From NCBI RefSeq assembly GCF_034421375.1, contig NZ_CP139779.1, positions 3,286,001 through 3,350,000 of the forward strand: a stretch of DNA of 64,000 nt, given 5' to 3'. The translations under genes were made by a program, and so were the position numbers. The notes under the pieces are model-generated. The model had not been told where the DNA came from and did no database searches. It saw only the letters and a program-made list of their open reading frames with translations. How positions within the stretch are numbered: the stretch's first letter is position 1; each line of letters begins with the position of its first letter. The stretch is from Microbacterium invictum. GTDB lineage: Bacteria; Actinomycetota; Actinomycetes; Actinomycetales; Microbacteriaceae. Of this stretch, positions 37,454 through 46,030 are shown in pieces.

Positions 37454-38032
37454 ATGAGTCTGCGATACGCACTGCTGGCGATCCTCCGGGTCGGCGCGCT
37501 CTCGGGGTACGACCTGCAGAAGCAGTTCTCGCTCTCGGTGGGCCACGTCTGGCATGCCCCCGATTCTCAGATCTATCCCGAGCTGCGCAAGATGGAGCAG
37601 GAGGGTCTGGTCGAGGCCGAGGAGCAGACCCGCGGCGAGCGCGGCCGGCGTCGGCTCTACCACGTGACGGATGCCGGCGATCGGGCGTTCCTCGACTGGA
37701 TGGCGGCACCGCTGGACTACCAGCGGGTTCGCGATCCCGCCCATCTTCGCGCCGCATACCTCGAGACCACCACGCCCGAGGCGGCGCGGGAGTTCCTCGC
37801 CCGGCACATCACCGTCTGGTCGGCCGAGCTGGCGCAGTGGGAGGGGGAGCTGGCGCGGATCGACGCCCTCAGCAACCCGATGCTCGTCCGACGCCTCGCG
37901 GTCACCGCCGAGGAGGACCGCGAGCGCACCATCGCGTACAAGCGATTCGCCTATGAGGGGCTCGTGGAGCGGGCTCGCGGCGAGATCGAGTGGGCCCGCC
38001 GTGGGCTCGACCTCGTCGATCGGGTGAGCTAG
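37454..38032 (+). CDS. PadR-family regulator
   Basis: A 192-residue PadR protein: winged helix with ALLAILRVGALSGYDLQKQF (start) and the wing EEQTRGERGRRRLYHVTDAG, then the C-terminal Vir-AphA4-like helical dimerisation domain. ATG 37454 follows AAGGAG. PadR proteins often answer to phenolic acids. Its position just after the O-demethylase operon suggests control of that operon or its neighbours, but it has its own promoter region after the terminator. Confidence 0.85.
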   Translation: MSLRYALLAILRVGALSGYDLQKQFSLSVGHVWHAPDSQIYPELRKMEQEGLVEAEEQTRGERGRRRLYHVTDAGDRAFLDWMAAPLDYQRVRDPAHLRAAYLETTTPEAAREFLARHITVWSAELAQWEGELARIDALSNPMLVRRLAVTAEEDRERTIAYKRFAYEGLVERARGEIEWARRGLDLVDRVS

Positions 38033-38104
38033 CCGCTTGACCCCCGCCGACCCTCGGATTGGCGACATAATCCGCGGCGATCTCGTCGGCAATCGCCGTT
38101 TCGG

Positions 38105-38121
38105 AGTACGCTCGGAGCGTA
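38105..38121. promoter_or_regulatory. 17-bp perfect palindrome upstream of gntR
   Basis: GTACGCTC and GAGCGTAC around a single G, 66 bases before the gntR start. A second imperfect palindrome GGATTGGCGACATAATCC lies at 38057-38074. Either may be an autoregulatory operator; the spacing and base content differ from the AT-rich GntR-like site at 50.65 kb. Confidence 0.5.
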
Positions 38122-38187
38122 CGCGGCGGATCCTCTTCCTCGGCGATCGTCGCGTGCCCGGTCGACGTCGATGGAGAGGTGGAGCGG

Positions 38188-38841
38188 ATGACCGACGCAG
38201 ACGTTCTGGATGACGCGCCCGCGCGCCCCGACCTCACGCAGCGCATCCGCGACGCGATCCTGAGCGCGGAGTTCGCCCCCCACCAGCGACTCATCGAAGC
38301 AGACCTCAGCGAACGCTTCGACGCGTCGCGCGCCTCGGTGCGCAACGCCCTGTTGAACCTGGCCGGTGAGGGCCTCGTGGAACGCCTGCCGAACCGGGGC
38401 GCACGCGTGCGGGCCATCAGCGTCGACGAGGCCGTCGAGATCGTCGAGGTGCGCGTGGGGCTGGAATCGCTGTGCGCCCGCAAGGCCGCCGAGAACCTCT
38501 CGCCCGCCGGCGAGGCCGAACTCCGCGCCATCCGCGACGGCATCGAGGAGGCGATCGCGACCGGGAACCTCGTGGAGTACGCGCGCCTCAACCAGGAGAT
38601 GGACCGGTGCCTGCGCGAGGAGAGCGGCCACGTCACCGCGACGCAGCTGCTCGAGCGGCTGCGCGCCCAGTCGGCGAGGCACCAGTTCCGCCTCGCGTTC
38701 CACCCGGGGCGGGCGTCGCAGTCGGCGCCGGAGCACATCGCGATCATCGACGCCGTTCTCTCCCGCGACCCCGACGCGGCCGAGGCCGCGACCCGGGCCC
38801 ACCTGAACGGCATCGTCGGCGTGCTGCGCGCGCTCGGCTGA
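38188..38841 (+). CDS. GntR-family regulator, FCD (FadR/VanR) type
   Basis: A 217-residue protein with an N-terminal winged helix (about 10-70: LIEADLSERFDASRASVRNALLNLAGEGLVERLPNRG, split here) and an all-helical FCD effector domain (VEVRVGLESLCARKAAENL). The FCD metal/ligand His pattern appears incomplete: the usual His of the HxxxH type near the C-terminus can be seen in PEHIAIIDAV and RAHLNG, while the early Asp/His pair is less clear. GntR/FCD proteins such as VanR control vanillate genes elsewhere. ATG 38188 follows GGAGCGG. Confidence 0.83.
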   Translation: MTDADVLDDAPARPDLTQRIRDAILSAEFAPHQRLIEADLSERFDASRASVRNALLNLAGEGLVERLPNRGARVRAISVDEAVEIVEVRVGLESLCARKAAENLSPAGEAELRAIRDGIEEAIATGNLVEYARLNQEMDRCLREESGHVTATQLLERLRAQSARHQFRLAFHPGRASQSAPEHIAIIDAVLSRDPDAAEAATRAHLNGIVGVLRALG

Positions 38842-38987
38842 CCTTCCGCCTCCGCCACCGCTCCCCACCCCACAGCGCACGATCCGTCATAAACTCCGGC
38901 CTACGCGCGGCGCGAGCCGCACCCTGTGACGGGTCGCGCACGTCGCGGAACGCGGACCGTGGAACGCGGAACGCCGGACGCACACGA

Positions 38988-39019
38988 AGGCGCGCCGCCC
39001 CGGCGGGGACGGCGCGCCT
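38988..39019 (-). terminator. Stem-loop terminator after the branched-chain-type ABC operon
   Basis: AGGCGCGCCG (38988-38997) and CGGCGCGCCT (39010-39019) are perfect arms, with an extra CCCC/GGGG pairing inside, 18 bases downstream of the binding-protein stop. No U tract. The rest of 38842-39036 is gene-free and contains short GGAACGCGGA repeats. Confidence 0.65.
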
Positions 39020-39036
39020 CTCGACGGGATTGCGGG

Positions 39037-40320
39037 TTACTCGAAGGCCTCCACCGTGTCGTAGCCGCGGCCGTTGTACTTCTGCACCACGACGCTGGAG
39101 ACGGCGGGCTGGCCGTCCTCGGTCGTGTCGACCGCGGTGCCCTCGAGCATCAGCGGTGCCTGGTAGTCGGAGACCGTCCGCAGCGCCTCCATGAAGTTCT
39201 CGCGGGTCGGCTCTGTCATCTCCGCGAACACCTGCTCGAGCGTGCCGCCGATCATGTAGCTCCACATGCAGTGGGGGAACGCCGGCATGTCGGGGTAGTC
39301 GGCGTACTCGGCGAGGTTGGTGAGGAAGTCCTGCACGTCCTCGTCCTCGGCGAACGCGGGGCTCGCGGGCGCCTTGGCGAAGGACACCGAGTACACGCCC
39401 GGGAACGCCGTCGCCCCGCCCGGCTCGAGGATCGCCGTCGGGCTGGAGGTGTTCGAGGGCAGGAACCACGACGGGAGCCATCCGAGCTCCTGCGCCTTCT
39501 GCAGCGACGAGATCACCAGCGGAGTGATGGACATCGCGTTGAAGAAGACGTCGGCGCCAGAGGCGGCGAGCTCGGTCAGCTGCGCGTCGACCGAGGTGTC
39601 GGTCGCCTCGTAGGTGAGCTCCTCGACGATCTCGACGTTGTCGGCGCCCTCGATCGCCTCTTTGAAGCCCTCGACGTAGCCCTCGCCGTAGTCGTCGTTC
39701 TGCGCGAGGATCGCAACCTTGTGGTCTTCGCCCGACGCGGCCAGCAGCTCACCGAACGCGGCGCCCTCGTTCTGGTAGATCGGAACGAAGCCGAGCTGCC
39801 AGGGGCTCTCCTGGGTGTTGGAGAACAGCGGGTCACCGGTCATGATGAGCACCTGGGGCACCTCATCGTCGATGGCCGCCTCGCGCCATGCGCGGTTGGT
39901 CGGCGTGCCGAGACCCGAGGTCATGGCGAACACGCTGTCCTTCAGCTGCTCGAAGTTCGCCGCGGCCTGCTGCGGATCGTACGCGTCGTCCAGGGCCTCG
40001 ATCTCGACGGTGCGGGTGTTGCCGTCACCGAACTCGATGCCGCCCGCGGCGTTCGCGGCACCGAAGTAGGCCTCGATGCCCGCCACCGTGCAGGTGCCGG
40101 GGCCGGCGGTCGGACCCGACAGCGGTGTGGTGATGCCGAGCGTGATGCTGTCGTCGGTGATGCCGGGGCTCGCGGCGACGGCGTCGCCCGACGCGTCGCC
40201 GCCCCCGGTGTTCGCGCCGCGGGCACAGCCCGTGGCCACCAGGGCGAGGATGCCGATGCCGGCGACGACGGTCGTCACCCGTGCCCGGCGTCCCCACGTC
40301 TTCGTGTGGAACTCGCTCAT
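39037..40320 (-). CDS. Branched-chain-type ABC transporter substrate-binding lipoprotein
   Basis: A 427-residue exported lipoprotein with a lipobox-like ending LVATGC (Cys32) and a LivJ-like periplasmic binding fold (ITLGITTPLSGPTAG, KVAILAQNDDYGEGYVEGF). Proteins of this group often bind aromatic acids rather than amino acids. It is the last gene of the operon: ATG 40318-40320 overlaps the livM stop (ATGA). Context with LigM copy 2 suggests a methoxylated aromatic as ligand (inference). Confidence 0.88.
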   Translation of the reverse strand: MSEFHTKTWGRRARVTTVVAGIGILALVATGCARGANTGGGDASGDAVAASPGITDDSITLGITTPLSGPTAGPGTCTVAGIEAYFGAANAAGGIEFGDGNTRTVEIEALDDAYDPQQAAANFEQLKDSVFAMTSGLGTPTNRAWREAAIDDEVPQVLIMTGDPLFSNTQESPWQLGFVPIYQNEGAAFGELLAASGEDHKVAILAQNDDYGEGYVEGFKEAIEGADNVEIVEELTYEATDTSVDAQLTELAASGADVFFNAMSITPLVISSLQKAQELGWLPSWFLPSNTSSPTAILEPGGATAFPGVYSVSFAKAPASPAFAEDEDVQDFLTNLAEYADYPDMPAFPHCMWSYMIGGTLEQVFAEMTEPTRENFMEALRTVSDYQAPLMLEGTAVDTTEDGQPAVSSVVVQKYNGRGYDTVEAFE

Positions 40321-41375
40321 GTGTCTTGCTCTCTCTCGGTGGATGGGTGGGATGCGGCGACCGGCTGCGGTGTCGCCGCCTGAGACCGCGCGCCGGGTCC
40401 CCCGCCCCGATCGCCGCGGCGGACCAGCCGCCCGATGACCCGGGGAAGCGAGACGAGCCCGCCGGGGAGGAGGAACAGCACGAGCAGCAGGATGGCGCCC
40501 TGCAGCATCGCGGTCAGGTTCGGGTCGATGATGTTCGTCAGCTGCGGGACGAGGACGTAGTAGGCGCCGCCGAGGATCGACCCGACGATGCTGCCCGCCC
40601 CACCGACGACCATCGAGATGACGAGTTCGATCGAGTGACCGAAGCTCAGCGTCTCGGGCGAGGTGTACTGGATCACGACCATGTAGAGGAACCCGCTCAC
40701 CCCGCCGATGAGGGCGGCGATGGTGAAGGCGAGCACCTTGTACCTGTAGGGCGAGATGCCCATGGATGCCGCGACCGCCTCGTTCTCCTTCACGATGGCG
40801 AATGCGCGACCGTACTTCCCCCGCACGAGGTTGCGGGTGAGGAGGAAGGTGATGCCGCCGATCAGCAGCACGAGGTAAAGCTGCCACTGGTCGTCGTAAA
40901 GGGGCGCCCACTCGGGGGCGCCCGAGAACCGCGCCGACAGGCCCTGCGATCCGCCGGTGAACTCCCCGAGGCGCCGGGCGAGCGGAACGCCGACGATCGG
41001 GAGGGCGATGGTCACCATCGCGATCGCGAGCCCCCCGAGGCGGGCGGCCGCCAGTGCGATCACCAGACCGACGAGAGCGGTGAGGGCCAGGGCCAGGATG
41101 AACACCAGGATGATGTTCCACTCCTGCGACACCCCGTAGGCGGTGATGTAGGCCCCGAGCCCGACGAAGAAGATCTGGCCGAGCATGACCTGGCCGGTGT
41201 AGCCCATGATCACGTTGAGCCCGAGTACGGCGACGGCGAAGACGCCGATGCGGGCGAGGGTGGAGTTCGTGCCCGCGTCGAAGACGAGCGGCAGGATGAT
41301 CGCGGCGAGGACGCCGAGCGCGAGGCCCGCCCCTCTCACCCAGGGGCGCTGCAGGAAGCCGGTTGTCGTCGTCAT
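40317..41375 (-). CDS. Branched-chain-type ABC transporter permease, LivM type
   Basis: A 352-residue permease with about ten helices and the LivM pattern (LGLNVIMGYTGQVMLGQIFFVGLGAY, AIVKENEAVAASMGIS). It carries an unusual hydrophilic C-terminal tail of about 40 residues (Arg/Gly, then Ala/Gln/Pro-rich). ATG 41373-41375 shares one base with the livH stop. Confidence 0.9.
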   Translation of the reverse strand: MTTTTGFLQRPWVRGAGLALGVLAAIILPLVFDAGTNSTLARIGVFAVAVLGLNVIMGYTGQVMLGQIFFVGLGAYITAYGVSQEWNIILVFILALALTALVGLVIALAAARLGGLAIAMVTIALPIVGVPLARRLGEFTGGSQGLSARFSGAPEWAPLYDDQWQLYLVLLIGGITFLLTRNLVRGKYGRAFAIVKENEAVAASMGISPYRYKVLAFTIAALIGGVSGFLYMVVIQYTSPETLSFGHSIELVISMVVGGAGSIVGSILGGAYYVLVPQLTNIIDPNLTAMLQGAILLLVLFLLPGGLVSLPRVIGRLVRRGDRGGGPGARSQAATPQPVAASHPSTEREQDT

Positions 41376-42256
41376 CACACCCGCACCACGACTTTCCGGC
41401 CGAACAGGCCCTGCGGCCTGAGGATCAGGACGATGAAGAGGAGGATGAAGGGCACCGCGATCCGGAGGTCGTAGCCGATGAAGGGCACATAGACCGCGGC
41501 GAGGTTCTCGAGGACCCCGATGAGCCACGCGGCGACCACCGCGCCGAGGGGGCTCGAGAGTCCGCCGATGATGACGGCGGCGAGGGCGTAGACCAGCGCC
41601 CCGTCCATCATCCCGGGGGTGAGGGTGAGCTGGGGAGCGACCATCGCGCCGGCGACGGCGCCGAGAGCTGCCGCGAGCCCCCAGCCGACCATCAGGAGCC
41701 GCCCGACCTTCAGCCCCGAGAACGACGCCGACTCGGGGTTGATCGCCACCGCCCGAAGCGCCAGACCCAGCTTGGTGCCGACGAACAGCCCCTGCAGGAT
41801 CAGCATGATCACGACGATGACGAAGATCGTCCCGAGCGAGCGGACGCTGACCACCGCTCCCAGGATGGTGACGGTGTCGAGCGGGAAGAGGGACGGGAAC
41901 TGCAGGTTGTTGTAGCTCCAGATCCACGCGCAGATGCCGGTGATGAGCGTGAGGAGGCCGATCGTGACCACGACCGCGGTGTCGGGGTCGCCCTTCTCGA
42001 AGCGGCGCATGAGGTATCGCTCGATGAAGGCGCCGATGAAGAACGACACCACCACCGAGGCGAGGATCGCCAGGATCAGCGGCAGCCCCCACACCGTGAA
42101 CTGGTAGGCGATGTAGGCCGAGAGCACAGCGATGCCGCCCTGCGCGAAGTTGATGAGGCCCGTGGCCTGATTCACCAGGACGATCGCGAGAGCGAGCGCC
42201 GCATAGATCGACCCGGTCGACAGACCGTCGACGACGAGTTGGATGAAGGTCTGCAC
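41375..42256 (-). CDS. Branched-chain-type ABC transporter permease, LivH type
   Basis: A 293-residue permease with the LivH pattern (GLSTGSIYAALALAIVLVNQATGLINFAQGG, given in parts) and about eight helices. GTG 42254-42256 is chosen: GGGAGG lies five bases before it, overlapping the end of the ATPase gene region; the longer open frame is a shadow. Confidence 0.9.
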   Translation of the reverse strand: MQTFIQLVVDGLSTGSIYAALALAIVLVNQATGLINFAQGGIAVLSAYIAYQFTVWGLPLILAILASVVVSFFIGAFIERYLMRRFEKGDPDTAVVVTIGLLTLITGICAWIWSYNNLQFPSLFPLDTVTILGAVVSVRSLGTIFVIVVIMLILQGLFVGTKLGLALRAVAINPESASFSGLKVGRLLMVGWGLAAALGAVAGAMVAPQLTLTPGMMDGALVYALAAVIIGGLSSPLGAVVAAWLIGVLENLAAVYVPFIGYDLRIAVPFILLFIVLILRPQGLFGRKVVVRV

Positions 42257-42257
42257 G

Positions 42258-42968
42258 TCAGCCTCCCAGGTATGCGCGGCGGATCTCGTCCATGCCCCGC
42301 AGCTCCGCGGTCGAGCCGGTGATGGCGTTGTGCCCCGTCTCAAGCACCGTGGCGCTGTCGACGAGGGTGAAGGCGAGGTTGGCGTTCTGCTCCACGACGA
42401 GCATTGCGATGCCCGACTCGCGGCGGAGGCGGCCGATCGCCTCGTAGACGGACTTGGCGGTGGAGGGCGCGAGACCCAGCGAGGCCTCGTCGAGGAGCAG
42501 GAGGCGGGGCTTGGCCATGATCGCCCGGGCGACCGCGAGCATCTGCTGCTCGCCGCCCGAGAGGGCTGACCCGTTCGAACGGATGCGGTCGCGCAGCTGC
42601 GGGAAGAGGTCGAGGCAGTACTCGATGTCGCTCTCGATGCCCTTGCGGTCGCGCCGCAGATATGCACCGACGCGGAGGTTCTCCCGGACCGTGAGCCCGC
42701 CCAGGGTGCCACGACCCTCGGGGACGTGCGCGATACCCATGGCCGCGACCTTCTCGGGCTTCGAGCCGCGGATGTCCTTGCCCTCGAAGAGGATGCTGCC
42801 CCCGGCGCGGACGGTTCCGCTGATCGCGCGAAGGGTGGTCGTCTTGCCGGCGCCGTTCGCACCGAGGATGCCGACCGCCCCGCCGTCGGGCACGGTCAGC
42901 GAGACGCCCTCCAGCACCTGGACGGGTCCGTAGAAGGCGGTGACGTCCTTCAGCTCAAGCAGCGTCAT
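42258..42968 (-). CDS. Branched-chain-type ABC transporter ATPase, LivF type
   Basis: A 236-residue ATPase with Walker A GANGAGKTT, signature LSGGEQQML, Walker B LLLLDEASLGLAP and the LivF-type VPEGRG. ATG 42966-42968 is preferred over ATG 42975-42977 because GGAAAGG is nine bases before the former and directly abuts the latter. It overlaps the end of livG by 14 bases. Confidence 0.9.
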   Translation of the reverse strand: MTLLELKDVTAFYGPVQVLEGVSLTVPDGGAVGILGANGAGKTTTLRAISGTVRAGGSILFEGKDIRGSKPEKVAAMGIAHVPEGRGTLGGLTVRENLRVGAYLRRDRKGIESDIEYCLDLFPQLRDRIRSNGSALSGGEQQMLAVARAIMAKPRLLLLDEASLGLAPSTAKSVYEAIGRLRRESGIAMLVVEQNANLAFTLVDSATVLETGHNAITGSTAELRGMDEIRRAYLGG

Positions 42969-43734
42969 CGGCGGCATCCTTTCCGATGTACGCCTCGATC
43001 ACCCGAGGATCGGACTGCGCTTCGGCGGCGGTGCCCTCCATGAGCTTCCGGCCGTGGTCGAGGACGACGACGTGGTCGGTGAGGGCGGCGATGAGGCCCA
43101 TGTTGTGTTCGACGACAACGACGGTGATGCCGTCGTCGCGGACGCGCCGGACGGTCTCGATCAGCTGCTCCACCTCGTTGTGCGGCAGCCCCGCGGCCGG
43201 CTCATCCAGGAGCAGGAGCGCGGGCCGGCTCATCAGCGCCCGGCACAGCTCGATGCCCTTGTGGAGGCCGTGCGACAGCTCGTCGGCCCGGACGTAGGCG
43301 GTCCAGCCGAGGCCGTTGCGCTCGAGCAGAGCGAGCGCCTCGGCACGCAGCTCCTTCTCGGTGCGGCGGGTCCGCGGCATCCGCATCGACCATTCCAGGG
43401 CCCCGCCGGGGAGGCGCCCGTGGGCACCCAGGAGCACGTTCTCGAGCACCGTCTCACGCAGCTGGAGGGCGGGATGCTGGAAGGTGCGGGCGAGGCCGTG
43501 CTTGGCCAGGCTCGCGGGCGAGGAGCCCAGCACTTCGGACCCGTCGATCGTGATCGATCCACTCGAGGGCTTGTAGTGGCCGCTGATGCAGTTGAACAGC
43601 GACGTCTTGCCGGCTCCGTTGGGCCCCACGAGCCCCGCGATGCTTCCGGGTTCCACGGCGAAGGAGACATCCTCGAGCACCCGGACACCGCCGAAGTGGA
43701 GGTTGACGTCCGACACCGTCAATCGAGCACCCAT
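42955..43734 (-). CDS. Branched-chain-type ABC transporter ATPase, LivG type
   Basis: A 259-residue ATPase, first gene of the operon, with Walker A GPNGAGKTS, ARTFQHPAL and Walker B LLLLDEPAAGL. The signature motif is degenerate (LSHGLHKGIEL in place of LSGGQQ), a pattern seen in LivG relatives that move non-amino-acid substrates. ATG 43732-43734; a palindrome lies 74-95 bases upstream. Confidence 0.9.
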   Translation of the reverse strand: MGARLTVSDVNLHFGGVRVLEDVSFAVEPGSIAGLVGPNGAGKTSLFNCISGHYKPSSGSITIDGSEVLGSSPASLAKHGLARTFQHPALQLRETVLENVLLGAHGRLPGGALEWSMRMPRTRRTEKELRAEALALLERNGLGWTAYVRADELSHGLHKGIELCRALMSRPALLLLDEPAAGLPHNEVEQLIETVRRVRDDGITVVVVEHNMGLIAALTDHVVVLDHGRKLMEGTAAEAQSDPRVIEAYIGKDAADDAA

Positions 43735-43807
43735 TGCCCGCCTTCCGTCGTCGCGTCTCTGCTCTGACCAGGGATCGAGTCATCCCGTGAGGGGACGCTA
43801 CGCGATC

Positions 43808-43829
43808 ATCGTAGAAATTGTCAACGATT
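43808..43829. promoter_or_regulatory. 21-bp palindrome between the ABC operon and ligM copy 2 (operator type 1)
   Basis: ATCGTnGA and TCnACGAT pair symmetrically (16 of 21 positions) in an AT-rich stretch of the 254-base divergent region. It matches the marR site at 16 of 22 bases. It could control both the ABC operon (74 bases away) and ligM copy 2 (160 bases away). The core TTGTCAACGA also resembles GntR/FCD sites, so the bound protein is uncertain. Confidence 0.6.
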
Positions 43830-43988
43830 TTGGTGCGCAGATTGGATGACTGTGGCCCATTCGTGACCTCGTGGTCCGATCGTGGCGCGCGCCGATGGGA
43901 TGCCGACGCCTATTTCCGTTGAACGGAACAAGTTGCCTCGGCTGGTGTCGCGCCGCATAGTGTGACGCCGACGAATGGAGGGTCGACG

Positions 43989-45353
43989 ATGACCGAAACA
44001 CTGGCCCAGGCGATCGCCCGCGAGGGAAGCCCGGTGGAACTGCTGCGGAACCAGAACTGGCCCGCGTTCACTTTCCCGGTGGCGCCGGAGTTCACGAACT
44101 GGCGCGACGAGCAGCGCGCCTGGAACACCTCGGTGGCGCTGATGGACCAGTCGCACCACATGACCCAGCTGTTCATGGACGGTGCCGACCTGATCCCGCT
44201 GCTGCAGAGCATCTCGCCGAACACCTTCGCAACGTTCCGGCCGGGCGTCGCCAAGCAGCTCATCTCGGTGAATAAGGACGGTTACCTCATCGGCGACGGC
44301 ATCCTGTTCTACAACGACGAGGGGCCTGACGGCATCGTGCTGGTGGGGCACCACATCCTCATCGACTGGGTGCGGTTCAACATCGAGAAGGCCCAGCGCG
44401 CCGGCAAGGACGTGCGGTATCGCCTCGACCCGAACTCGCACATGCGCCAGGGCCCGCCGACGTTCTACCGCTACGAGCTGCAGGGGCCGCACGCCGACCG
44501 CGTGATGGAGAAGATCTTCGGCGGCCCTCCGCCGGCGATCAAGTTCTTCCACATCGGCGACGTCGAGATCGCCGGCAGGCCCGTCAAGGCGCTCCGCCAC
44601 GGCATGGCCGGGCAGCCCGGCTTCGAGTTCTACGGGCCCTGGGAGGACAACGAGATCGTGCTGAACGCGATCATGGAGGCCGGGGAGGAGTTCGACATCC
44701 GCCGCGTGGGCGCGAAGGCGTACTCGTCCTCGCCGCTGGAATCGGGGTGGGTCCCCACGCCGTTCCCGGCCATCTTCGACGAGGACTTCGCCGAGTACCG
44801 CGAATGGCTCCCCGCCGCACGCATCGGGTCGATCGGAGGATCGCTCTACTCGTCCGACATCCACGACTTCTACATGACGCCGTTCGATCTGGGCCTCGGC
44901 CGCTCGGTGCGCTTCGATCACGACTTCCACGGCCGGGAGGCGCTGGAGAAGATCGCCGAGGCGCCGACGCGTCGCAAGGTCACGCTGATCTGGAATTCGG
45001 AGGATGTCGCCGACGTCGTCCGCTCTCAGATCGAGCCCGGGGTGCCGGCGAAATACCTCGACTTCCCGAAGGCCCGCTACGGCTTCTACCAGATGGATGA
45101 GGTCCAGCAGGGCGGGAGGCGCGTGGGCATCTCGAGCGATGCGGGCTACGTCGCGTTCGACCAGCTGTACATGTCGCTCGCGACGCTCGACAACGACGTG
45201 CCCGAGGGCGCCGAGGTCGAGGTGCTCTGGGGCGAGGATCCGATCTCGCGAAAGCACTCGGTCGAGCAGCACCGCCAGGTGCGCATCCGCGCGACCGTCG
45301 CACCGGCGCCGTACCACGAGTACGCCCGCACGGTGTATCGCGCGAACAGCTGA
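43989..45353 (+). CDS. LigM-like O-demethylase paralogue (copy 2), divergent active site
   Basis: A 454-residue T-protein-fold paralogue of the other two LigM proteins, clearly more distant. It keeps MDQSHHM, ALRHGMAGQPG, KAYSSSPLESGW (Tyr245) and the C-terminal folate-binding half. But where copies 1 and 3 read YIYP it reads FTFP (both Tyr changed to Phe), and their YVGRAP Arg is replaced (LVGHH). If that Arg holds the carboxylate of vanillate, this protein should take a substrate without that carboxylate or act differently. ATG 43989 follows GGAGG. Divergent from the ABC operon. Confidence 0.82.
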   Translation: MTETLAQAIAREGSPVELLRNQNWPAFTFPVAPEFTNWRDEQRAWNTSVALMDQSHHMTQLFMDGADLIPLLQSISPNTFATFRPGVAKQLISVNKDGYLIGDGILFYNDEGPDGIVLVGHHILIDWVRFNIEKAQRAGKDVRYRLDPNSHMRQGPPTFYRYELQGPHADRVMEKIFGGPPPAIKFFHIGDVEIAGRPVKALRHGMAGQPGFEFYGPWEDNEIVLNAIMEAGEEFDIRRVGAKAYSSSPLESGWVPTPFPAIFDEDFAEYREWLPAARIGSIGGSLYSSDIHDFYMTPFDLGLGRSVRFDHDFHGREALEKIAEAPTRRKVTLIWNSEDVADVVRSQIEPGVPAKYLDFPKARYGFYQMDEVQQGGRRVGISSDAGYVAFDQLYMSLATLDNDVPEGAEVEVLWGEDPISRKHSVEQHRQVRIRATVAPAPYHEYARTVYRANS

Positions 45354-45395
45354 GGCGCATCCGGCGACTCGCTTGTCGCGACTCCCGTCTCACCC

Positions 45396-45475
45396 TTCGC
45401 ACGGAGATTCGCGCTCCTGCGGTGCCGTTTCGCTCAATCGGTCCGCAGGAGCGCGGATCTCCTCATGAGTGCGAA
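45396..45475. repeat. Long inverted repeat after ligM copy 2
   Basis: Bases 45403-45422 pair with 45443-45462 at 19 of 20 positions (GGAGATTCGCGCTCC type) around a 20-base loop, with outer pairing of TTCGCAC to GTGCGAA. It lies between ligM copy 2 and a small membrane-protein gene and could be a terminator or an intergenic palindromic element. The rest of 45354-45529 holds no gene. Confidence 0.7.
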
Positions 45476-45529
45476 CGGGACGGCGCCCGTTTCGCTCCGA
45501 GTGGAGTGGATGTCGGGTAGCGTGCGAGC

Positions 45530-45976
45530 ATGCGCGGCGTGATGACCCGGTATGCGGGGCTGAGATCGGTCTGGATCATCCTCATCGCGGTGCTGGGCGC
45601 CGTGCTGGCGAACCTGGCCATCTACGGCATCGCCCGCCTCGCAGGCGTGGAGTTCTGGTTCACCGCCGCAGGTGGCCCGCTCCAGGTGCTGCCCCCGGTG
45701 CTGATCCAGTTCACCGCTGTCCCTCTGCTCGTCGGGCTGACCGTGGCGGCGATCGTCGGGAACTGGTGGCGCTGGGTGTTCCTCGTCGCTCTGGTCGTGG
45801 CGGTACTGCTCGAGGTGGGAACCATCTTCGCGCTCACGATCCCCGCCGATTTCGACACCGGCAGCACCGTCGCCCTCGCGCTCTGCCACGTGGCCATGGT
45901 GCCGTTCACCGTCGCAGCACTCCTCGCCCTGCGCGCCCGCCGCGATGCGCGGCGAAGCGCCGTCACCCCCATGTGA
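45530..45976 (+). CDS. Small membrane protein (DUF6069-like)
   Basis: A 148-residue protein with four predicted membrane helices (about 12-34, 55-78, 84-104, 116-138) and a basic C-terminal tail. The pattern resembles actinobacterial DUF6069 proteins. ATG 45530 is used; ATG 45542 is possible. Function unknown; convergent with the next gene and with no clear link to the aromatic genes. Confidence 0.7.
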   Translation: MRGVMTRYAGLRSVWIILIAVLGAVLANLAIYGIARLAGVEFWFTAAGGPLQVLPPVLIQFTAVPLLVGLTVAAIVGNWWRWVFLVALVVAVLLEVGTIFALTIPADFDTGSTVALALCHVAMVPFTVAALLALRARRDARRSAVTPM

Positions 45977-46030
45977 CGAAGACGGCTGCCGCCGCCACCC
46001 AGGCGACGACGGGGGTGGACGAGCTCCACC

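Noticed and set aside
39037..43734. True branched-chain amino acid importer
   Set aside because: The fold is of this class, but the degenerate LivG signature and the aromatic neighbourhood make an aromatic ligand more likely; named by type only.
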